Shown here piece by piece: positions 33,144-41,769 of a DNA stretch of 41,769 bases. Below the pieces are notes generated by a model, which did not search any database, was not told the origin of the DNA, and saw only the letters and a list, made by a program, of their open reading frames with translations. Source of the stretch: Rostrohypoxylon terebratum (Eukaryota; Ascomycota; Sordariomycetes; Xylariales; Hypoxylaceae); the NCBI GenBank assembly GCA_022497145.1, contig MU386018.1:1-41769 (forward strand). Direction: 5' to 3'. The stretch's first letter is position 1. Each line of letters opens with the position of its first letter. A program made the translations under genes and the position numbers.

Positions 33144-34504
33144 TTTGCCGATAGGTATCTAGTTGGATGAACTAAGTTAACCTAGATGAGTCTGGAATGT
33201 CACAACTTCGGTATGGAGAACAATAAGAAGTCTTGTATGACTACCTAGACCAAAATTCGTGATTCTTGTTTCTTACCTTGAAGGTTGGAATCGTGCAATT
33301 CTTATTCTAGGAAGATCGAACATCGGATATACGACAGCGATGCTGGCCGTACTAATACAGTCTTCGATCAATACCTACCTAGTACTTATCATTTGTGACG
33401 AACTAAATTATGTACGCAAGTCACACAGAAACTCCCTCTTCGCTAATTTCTCCTGCGATGCCGAAGAAATGCGTGATCTGACAGAAAGCTATTATTACCT
33501 ATAACGAATTAAAATGGTATGGTCGTAGAAGAAAATAAGGCTCGATATATCAAGAACATTGGTGTGAACACGAAGGATCTCGGTACATTCCCAGACGAAA
33601 AGCAAGGCGATAGCCGTCACATACACTGCTGCCTACTCCCTGAATGCTCGCCTCGTGAGCATATGAAAGATAGACAAGAATAGAGACCAATCTATTCTTC
33701 CTCATCCTTTTCTCTATCTCAGCTGTGTAACCACTTTAGATATTTGCTTTCTGTTCTTATTATACTAGGTAACGATGCATAGGTACATAAGAAGCGGACA
33801 AGCAGGCTATAATATACTTCTAGATTAGACGCGGCTTATTAGATATCTGTCTTGGCACTTGATATCGCTAAAAATTGGTATACGTAGTCCAGCAGGCTAC
33901 TAGTTACTAGGTAGGTAGATCGCCATGAACTTACCATCATAGACGTAAAAAGAGATAAACACAGCATTGCTGCTAGGTTTCTTAACTCAGCAAATCACAT
34001 GGTTTATAAGATTAAGAACTTTTACCTATCAAGGTAACATTAGAGTGACTATCTACTTAGCTACAACTCCATTCCTAGCTCCGATCTGAGTGTAAGGATT
34101 TATCCCACCTCATGTGACACGTTGTGTCGGACACTACGCAGGTGTCAGAGGTAACAGGTAGAAATAGATATGCCGCCAAAGCGTCAGCTCTCAATCAGCG
34201 GGAATTCATCGCCTGACTCTGCAAAGGAAAATAATGACTAGGTAAGAATCAAGCGCAAGCTAATCATGATAAGGTTGCTGCATAGTTCGAGAAAGTATCC
34301 CGAAATGTCGGGAAGCCACAGCAGCCTTACCTCAATCGATCCAAATACCTGCCAGGAACAAGGTACTGGAAAGAAATTTAGATGACCGTCAGGTCACGAA
34401 ACCGTATACCGTAAACCAGAGAGCCGAAACCGAGAGAAGTTGGTAGGTATCTTAGAATTGACAACGAAGAGTTGTAGTAAACTCCAGGAGGCGCCGATGA
34501 GAGA
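33144..34504. other. Intergenic, downstream of Argonaute
   Basis: No supportable gene. An 81-codon plus-strand frame at 33,259-33,504 has no recognised feature. TAGGTA-type words recur near 33,767-33,785 and 33,907-33,918. The 3' end of the Argonaute transcript should lie at the right edge. Confidence 0.45.
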
Positions 34505-37500
34505 CTAGACGTACCACATGGTGGTGTTGTGGAACCGAATCATCTCCAAGTCTGCCGTTTCAGTGCATGTCATAGGCATCTTATCGGGGCACAGCGCATG
34601 GATTTCGTCCGACGCATCCTTATAAATTTCTGAGTGGTCTTGTGCATAGGGGAAACCAGGCTTGCCGTAAGCCATTAGCTTTTTTTCGAACGGCTGGAAC
34701 TCGTGACAGCGTGCACGGTTCGACGCCAGGTGTGCGTAGTAGACTGCCGGGTGTAAAGACACCGGTGTGGTTGAACGGCAGTACTGGTAGCACTGATGGT
34801 AGATCATCATCATCAACTTGTTCACGTTGACTTTGGCTTCGTCAAGTATAACTTGATAATGAACAGGACGGGCAGTGCCTTGAATTGCCACGTGCGAGCA
34901 GAGATACCAATCCCAGTGTTGAGGGTGCGTCACGTCTCTCTCAACTAGGACACCAGGAAGCGGGTTGCTGTTCCTGTCTGCGCATCTATCCCCTGGCTTG
35001 GGAAAAAAGCGTACATGGTGACGCTTCGTTGCAATGATGACTGTAAATTTGGCCATAGGCCACTCCTTTTTTTTGAAGATTTTTTTGATCTCATCTATCT
35101 CCGTGTCTATGATGTCCTGGAATTGTCCTTCGGAGACACCGTCGCGGAGGTAGTAGATGTGCGCTGGAGATACACCATGGCTATTTTTCCACTGAGTCGC
35201 GAGAGGGGTAAACATATCTCCCATAGCGTTACGAAGCAATGTCTCTTTGCGCCAGCCATTCGACTGACAACCCGCTGCAAAACGAGTTCCGCTCTTGTCC
35301 ATTGACATGGTAAGGGCAGCCATAGAGGGCTGACGGCTACCCGCAGCAGCATGCGAAACGTCGACCCCAATCACCATCGTCGGGCAGTTCCAGTACGGTG
35401 GTCTAGTGATATTGCTTTTGTAGGGGACAGCCCTGCAAGTAGCTCCGCCGAGTTTACTGTTGACCTTCATTGCCACGTTGCTTATATATTGACCGTTCGC
35501 CTTCCTGACGTGAGCTGCATTCATGCACTGAGACACGAGTACAAAGCGGCAATCCATGCTCTTCTTCAGGCGCTCATAGTTCAATTGATTCTTCGTTTCC
35601 AGCACAAAGAAGATGATCTGAGGATGTGTACCTTTGAAGAAATTTCTCGTCTCCGCGTATGCCGCCTCAACCATTTTACCAACGTTACTCGTGGTGTACG
35701 GAATGATCTTGCAGAATGGGGCTCTCTTGACTATGCCGCCGTGGCCTTTGTACGCACTGGTGAATTTGCTGGCAAAATTTTCGAGTTCGTTCATCCGAAC
35801 GCACTCATTATTGGTACCCAGGCCGATGAAACTCCATGATGTCAGTTCTTTGGTATTCGGCTCGAGGAACTTCCGTCCACGGAGATCCCAGCGTCCGTCG
35901 TATTTTGGGTCTAATTCACCAGTACCGAAAAGAACTCCGGGGTAATCAAGAAGTTTAGCATCAGTGAATGTCATTCTCGGATCGATCTTGATCCCGAAAG
36001 CCTTCAAGCTTTCATCGTTCTGCCAGTCGATGGCTTTGACACCTTCCATGATATCGTCTCTACGCTTGGGTGGCCTGGTAGCGGCTCGCTTGATCATGTC
36101 GCTTGTCTATGAAGTAGTTAGTACGGGAGGCATTCTACCTTTAGAGGTGAAGTCGGAAAAACAAACCTGTCTTGGATTGAGCTTGAAGTTGTAGCGTTGG
36201 TTCGGTACTATGTCGCAGATTTCCATCGGAAACATGTGGCCTTGGGGCGTCTCCACAATAGGGAATCGTGGCCATCTCAAGATGGTTCCCCAGCGGTCTT
36301 TGTAGTGTTTCTCAATAGTGGTCTCTTCGACGTGACCGTCTTCAAATTTTTTCATGAAGGTGACATTTTTTGCATTTGCGCCACCGTATTCGTATTTGAC
36401 GTCGAACATGATGCGCTTGACGGTATATTCTCGAGGTTCACCCAGCTTGCCCCGATGGCTCACAGTAAATCTCAGCTTCGTCATTCGGCGCAAGAACATA
36501 AAGGCCTCAGATTGAGTAATCTCGTCCCGGTTGGTATTCACGTTTCTCTTGACCGCAGGGCGTAGTTTGGCCTCGCATCCATTGTTGTCCACTATGATGT
36601 GTCAGGCTCTGCATCGGAATTGCATATTTCCTCAAACTTACATCCTTGCCATTCCGGCTTCGCACCATTGACAATATAACATGCAATGTTAAGTAGTGTT
36701 GTGTGGGGCCAGAATGCCGTCTGGCATCTGTCGACATTGATGGCTAAGCCCGTGCCGCCTCTGTTGAATGCCTTCAAAATATCCTGTAAGCTATTTTGAC
36801 CCGCAATTGTGTTTGATGATACATTCACTTACTTCGCTAAGACGCGGTGCAAGATAGATTCCCTGGCCTGCAATCAGGTCATTTGAAAGCATGGTCCAGC
36901 AGCCATTGTGTGGGTCGAAGAAATTGCGCTTTATCAGCAACCATCGCTCGGATGGAGTTTGACGCAAACAATGGTCGAAGAAGTCTGTATATATGTTAGA
37001 AAAGATCGTTTCCACAAGACCAATTCGACGTTAGCAACTCACTCATGCATTCCAGAACATGCGTATCCCAGGGGATTTTACCCGCGAGATAATTCTTGAG
37101 ATACGACAGGCGAATAACCTTGGTCTGCCGGATGATCAGTTGGTAGACCGAGTTTTTCTCGAGTCTTTTCTTGATCTGTTCATGATCGGCCTTCTTCTTG
37201 AGGATGTCCAAATCCACATTGAGGCGCGCTTCTCCGCGCTGCAACTTCTCCGAGGACCTGTAAATTAATGAGCCAAACTCACTTAGGTGTTGAAGCAATG
37301 GAACCCACCAAGCCAGCTTACTGCCGTCATATAGCCATTTGCCGCCTTGATTGTGGAGGTGATCTTTCACTGTTGAGGTATTCCACACCTTCTTCACGAG
37401 GGAGTGGGAATTCTTCAAGTTCGGAGTCACGATTACCTGCCAATAAGTCAGAGATGTCGTAAGTCACGACCATCGCCGTAGACTCACATCGTATTGGTAG

Positions 37501-37906
37501 ATATCCCTATCACCATAGCTGATGACAGGGAAAATGTTGAGACCTATCTTGATAGGCTTACCCACTGCGCAGTATGCAGGACGGGCTTCCCAATGAGTGT
37601 CACCCTTGCCCTGAAGAATATCATTAATTAGGATGCTAAGAACTTGGAAAATAGATCAAAAGCACTTACTGAAATATAGGCATCGGGAGGCAGATCAAAG
37701 CGTTTGCCCAGTATTTGGGTGTCGGTTAATGGTTTACGCATGAGTGCGGGGTCTACCTTCTGAGCCTCTGGGGCCTTGCCGGAACTCTTGCTGGGAGCGC
37801 CAGACTTGGATGATCCAGCTTGAGAACCGGCCTTAGAGCCTGATTTGGAACCAGCCTGGGAACCGCTCGGGGCTCCCCGGCTTGATCCGGGAGGTCGATC
37901 ACTCAT
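34505..37906 (-). CDS. Argonaute (QDE-2-like) RNA-silencing nuclease
   Basis: Small-RNA-guided endonuclease of the fungal quelling/RNAi pathway. Seven exons: 37906-37670, 37610-37488, 37436-37043, 36984-36833, 36783-36642, 36591-36167 and 36106-34505. All are in frame, for 1024 residues. A Gly/Ser/Lys-rich N-terminus (about 5-45) precedes the N domain. The linker-1 motif GQGIYLAPRLSE and NVDRCQTAFWP come next. A PAZ region (about 350-490) and MID follow. The PIWI domain carries the slicer tetrad Asp740 (GVDVSHA), Glu779 (GWRKETL), Asp813 (LRDGVSEGQF) and His907 (TARPVHYQVI). The MID/PIWI residues, including KRHHVRFF, and the terminal TTMWYV are as expected for the family. Introns are 51-64 bp with GTAAGT/GTGAGT donors, except intron 6 (GTTTGT). 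The enzyme looks catalytically competent. The gene's long upstream region may be its leader. Confidence 0.95.
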
Positions 37907-40900
37907 GATGGCGATCGTAGGAAACTTTGATGAAATTAGATAACGGGCGGATATAAAATAGTCCCGTGTGAATGATTGGCTTTATGGAAAGCATACGCAA
38001 AAGCAGGATATGGGCAGGGGAATTTGGTAGCCATGTAAATATAAGCAATATCATCAGATCCAAGAAGCTTTGTGCAGTGAGAAACTGGTGGTGCGTGAAG
38101 GAAGCTTTTAGAAAATTAGGTCGACGATGGAGAGGATACGGTTAGGGGAATGGGTATAGAAGATTGAATCCGAGATAACGAGAAATAGTAGATGTTGATA
38201 GGGTCACATACCAGAATCAATAAACGGCCAGTCGAATTCGGTCGGTTGCGTAAGTTCTAAGTTCACGGTCAGTCTCTGTTGATCAGAGCTTGCTGATGTG
38301 GCCTTCAAGGTGAATTGCAGTTCTTAGGTTTAGGAGGAAATGATGTTGAAAGTGTGAGGGTTTTGTGGGGGGTTAGGAGATGGAAGAAATAATAAATGGG
38401 CGTATTTGTATGTTTGTGTGTAGAAGGATTCGGTAGCTGGCAGGAACGAGGTAAGGTATAGATGTGATAGCCTAGAATATTAGGTAGGTACGGCCACTTC
38501 AATGGCAGTAACATAGATGCAGGTACATCCAAGCATGGAGCCACCAAGACCAGTGCGCACCTTCCGAGGTAAAAGATCACGCAGGCGTCAACTGGTGAGC
38601 GAGTTTAACTGATCATGGTAGGAACCACGGAAACACCAAATAGGAAGTGGTGAGTGGATAAAATGATGCAATGATGTGATGAGAGCAGGTAAGAGGGAGC
38701 AGTGTGTAATATTCAGAGTTTAGTTCGAAAACCTTTCTCGAGGGAGGCAATAGGATTCGTTTGATGTGATAAATGCACTTACTTGTATGAAAACCAAGCA
38801 GCTGCTGTCCGGTAGACAATTGACAGGAGCACTTGATAAAAGGCTTTGGGTTGTTAGTAAAGTGAGTTGTGAGGGCCAAGTTGATTTATCTTTGGGTCAA
38901 GTTGTAGGAAATATGTCGGGGTGGTGGAAATGAAAGAAGGGAGAGAAGAGTGGAGGGCCAAGTGATATTAAATATGTTTTCTGGGAGAGAAGGTGATAGG
39001 GGTTGGGATGACTGTGACAAGGTGTCTATGTAATTTAAGGTTTGTTTGCACTGGGAGCAATTGCACAAGTGATCTATTCCCACTGGGAAATAGTATCAAT
39101 AAGGTATTTGCACCTGTTGCTAAATCGTCACTGGACAGTGCCAATAATCGATTGCTCAAGAAATGGATCCCACGCTAAACAATTCCCTCTGCTATGACGA
39201 AATGGGGAATTGGGATATGGGATGAAATTGTTAGGTGAGATGTAATAGGTACCTATTAATTTTAACATGTTAATAGATACTTGCCTGCTCTTTCCTGCGG
39301 GCACTGTGTTTTGGTCAAGTGAACGAGAGAAACAGAGTGAACTAGAGAGAGATAGCCTAATACCTGATGATAAAGATTGATGGAGGCAATTATAAAGACA
39401 GTGGGAACGTCTGATATCCTGATGGGTGTTTGGGGGAGAGCCCTGGAGGTTTTGAAATACAAGTTCGAGGTAGTTTAGGTTGATGTGAAAGGTGGAATAA
39501 AGAGAACCCGATCCATAAATGCCACATACGATCAATGGTTGAGTGAATAGTGTAGACTTTTGGGCAAACTGGGTAGATACTTGTCAATGAAAGAACGATT
39601 TGCTTACCTTGACGTTTAGTAGATATGAGAGATGACGCCGTCTTCAGACGTTGCGAACTTGCCAGTGATACCTACCAGGTTAGGTAGTCTTGTGACGAGA
39701 CAAGGTAGAATGTTAGGTTGCAGGTGAAGAGCTGAAGAAAGAAAGAGATAAGAAAGGAAGATGGGAAGCGAGGAAAAGTTTGGGGTCATATAGGAAAGGA
39801 AGAGGGTGGGATGATCAGCCCCGTCCTACCTGCTTGCCTAGGTACCTACCTAGGCAGTATCTATGTAGGTAGTAGGCAGTACCTAGATTGTAGGGTATGA
39901 AGACATGTGCAGTTGCTGCTCTAGAACGCTCCTTCTGTACATAGGATGCTGGTAATGACGCCTTCCGTCTCGAAAAACCTTAAAGAGTAGCCTAAGTGTC
40001 AATAGTACTAGGTTAGGTACTACTAGGTAGCAAGAACCTGAAACAATTGGAGATTGGTACTTCCATGATTCGATCAGTGATGCTCACCTACCTATTTTTA
40101 ATCATCCGAGGTATTTAGACCTATATACATTACATTCCTACCTATGTATATACATACTGACATCCATGTTATATATGTACATGTAGGTAGTATGTACTTA
40201 GGTATCATTGATATAATCTTTCAAAGCATGCCCGTGATCTATGATAGGCACACTCTCATACATGTATGCCTACATGATGGATCCATTGTACGTAAAAGTA
40301 GTACGCCGTAAAATGTAAGATCGAATACAGCTTGGAGGCTACTACATGTACGTTTGGGCGTATATATACCTAGTACATACCTATGTATTTTCCTGCTCAT
40401 ACCAATACTTAGGTATGTATTGATCAACGGTGTATACTAGGTATGCAATAGGCAACACCTTTCACTATTGATGTAGCCATGTACCAGTAAACAGGCACCA
40501 GAACATGGAAATACTTAACTTGATGCATTAGTACCTAGTACCTATCCATATGGTCCCTTCTGAGTTGGGATGAATATCTCAAGTTTGGATGAGGCAGCTA
40601 ATCCGTAATTGATTCATGTTTGAACCAACTATATACCTAGTACTTTGAAATATCCGGGCATCTACCTCAGCAAATCACCAATGGGCTGGGAATTATCTAA
40701 CCTACTACCAAGCTAGGTTAAGTATCGTAGACAGATATTCATATCTGTGTGATATCTATGGATAATACACACCTAGTACTTTTGCCGTAAATGTAGATAC
40801 TATGTACGTAGTATTTGTTTCGAATTCGATCTCCTGTACAACATATGGTACCCATGTTAGGCTTAGGGGTCAGTACCTACCTACCTAGTAGTAACCTAAG

Positions 40901-41460
40901 GTTTAGTAAGGGCTATAATCAAGAGGCGGTGTGATAATGAGAACCTTGAATAGGTACCATTGGGTTTAGTTATCAGTCTACTAATAAACTCCTGTCTTTT
41001 ATGCCCTTCACAGCCGTCTTGGATACGTTGTCAATTAGAATTTAAGTCTGCGATACTTTTTTTATGGAATCATAGTGGCCCTATACCGAGGAAAATATCG
41101 CGTTGTACTGCTAATACCCTCCAAATCACTTTGTTTCTTCAAGCAAGCAAATGTTGGCTTGTAATAGTTCAAAGGTAGAATTTGTGCTTCAAGAACTTGT
41201 GTTTTGCATCTGAGGTATTCTTCAAGAGTTATTATCTGATGGGGGCATTAGGTACATCGCAAAGGAACGTAGTATATTTAAAGAGTATCACCCCCGAAGC
41301 GGAATGAAAAACCTAAGATCGGACCGTTGCTTAAGATCACATAGCAGGACTCCAACCTACTTGCTTCGCGTAGTCGCACACCAATGCGTTGCCAAGTGTC
41401 TGAACCATATGGGATTGTGTTTCTAGTCTTTTGATCCCGTGAGGTAAAAAAAAAAAATAC
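37907..41460 (-). promoter_or_regulatory. Upstream region and possible spliced leader of Argonaute; TAGGTA-rich
   Basis: No gene is supported over 3.5 kb. On the minus strand, donor-like sites lie at 39,607 (CAAG|GTAAGC), 38,782 (CAA|GTAAGTG) and 38,211 (CTG|GTATGTG), each followed by CT-rich, C/A/T-biased sequence of the kind seen in fungal leaders. They could mark 5'-leader introns, but the acceptors are ambiguous. From about 39,830 to 40,900 the DNA is crowded with TAGGTA, CCTAGG and GTACCTA words, for example 39,838-39,886 and 40,873-40,893. Short frames of 60-135 codons here are probably incidental. Confidence 0.35.
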
Positions 41461-41769
41461 TTACAATTTACCTAAGCGACGGGTTCTCTTGACTGGAATC
41501 CAATAATACTCGTCGGCCTGTGGCGGTCTGAGATTGATCGAAGTAGAAATGTTAGATAAAACCGTGTGCCATACGTGTCGGACGTGTGATATTCCAAGAT
41601 ACCCATGTGTAATGGGAAGAATCGGGAGTCCTTGTCCTGTACGGGAGGACGACACACAACACCAATGGCAACACTGTGTCACAAACCTCCAACCTTGAAA
41701 AGATCCTTGTGGGGACAGCATGAGCCAATAACGGGTAATTGTCGGAAAGACTCTGGAAGATCTGTTGGA
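41461..41769 (-). other. Open frame running off the right edge, unknown
   Basis: A minus-strand frame is open from the window edge to 41,461 (about 100 codons, containing LPILPITHGYLGISHV and ending RRLGKL). The last codons overlap a GTAAGT donor-like site just before a T/A tract, so this could be an exon of a gene that begins outside the window. I cannot identify a family. A loose similarity of GYLGISHV to HET-domain starts is too weak to use. Confidence 0.2.

Noticed and set aside
35351..35839. 162-codon frame antisense to Argonaute
   Set aside because: It overlaps conserved MID/PIWI coding sequence and has no recognisable features of its own.
37258..37282. Intron-like GTGAGT ... TTACAG of 25 bp in Argonaute exon 3
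   Set aside because: Too short for a spliceosomal intron and not a multiple of three. The frame reads through without a stop, so it is kept as coding.
41300..41420. tRNA-like segment on the minus strand (GTAGG/CCTGC arm around TTGGAGT)
   Set aside because: The T-loop lacks the TTCGA core, and no matching acceptor or anticodon stem could be folded. Probably chance or a very decayed relic.
1..41769. CRISPR arrays, bacterial operons, ribosome binding sites, rRNA genes
   Set aside because: The window is eukaryotic and intron-rich. No regularly spaced repeats or conserved RNA-gene cores were seen on either strand.

Overview
This window reads as nuclear DNA of a filamentous ascomycete (Pezizomycotina, most likely Sordariomycetes or a close relative). 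The evidence is short 50-70 bp introns with GTAAGT/GTGAGT donors, CTAAC-type branch sites and YAG acceptors; fungal families (PTH11/rhodopsin-type membrane protein, yapsin-like GPI aspartic protease, QDE-2-like Argonaute, DHA1 MFS transporter); and long spacers dotted with TAGGTA/CCTAGG words. The lineage is inferred from gene content, not computed. No rRNA, tRNA, CRISPR array or intact transposon was found.

Left part (1-10.5 kb). A minus-strand tyrosinase keeps its CuA half but stops before CuB, next to a 49-bp hairpin-forming tandem repeat. Then come a six-exon rhodopsin-domain membrane protein (+), a dienelactone hydrolase (-) that converges on it with only 47 bp between stop codons, and an MFS drug/H+ antiporter (+) sharing a 435-bp divergent promoter with the hydrolase. 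An unrecognised two-exon 472-aa protein (-) and a seven-finger C2H2/C2HC zinc-finger protein (+) follow.

Middle (10.5-26.4 kb). A 6.7-kb stretch without a supportable gene ends in the probable long 5' leader of a Ras-type GTPase. That GTPase is unusual: a Gly/Arg-rich insert precedes the NKCD motif and there is no CaaX box. Downstream on the minus strand lie an 841-aa GPI-anchored aspartic protease in five exons, an AMMECR1-domain protein, and a single-exon Rieske [2Fe-2S] / DUF455 ferritin-like fusion.

Right part (26.4-41.8 kb). A spacer with a strong G-quadruplex motif leads to a small secreted protein whose reading frame continues 45 codons past an in-frame TAA. Then come a four-helix membrane protein with a long Ser-rich tail, a degraded reading frame of unknown origin, and a complete seven-exon Argonaute (1024 aa) with an intact DEDH slicer tetrad. 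The Argonaute has nearly 4 kb of upstream DNA holding several donor-like sites and dense TAGGTA words.

No single operon-like system is present. The clearest local functional unit is the hydrolase/MFS divergent pair. The Argonaute connects the window to RNA silencing, and the tail-to-tail pair at 3.8 kb could produce overlapping transcripts. Exon coordinates were worked out by hand from splice consensus, reading phase and family similarity. There was no transcript or database evidence.
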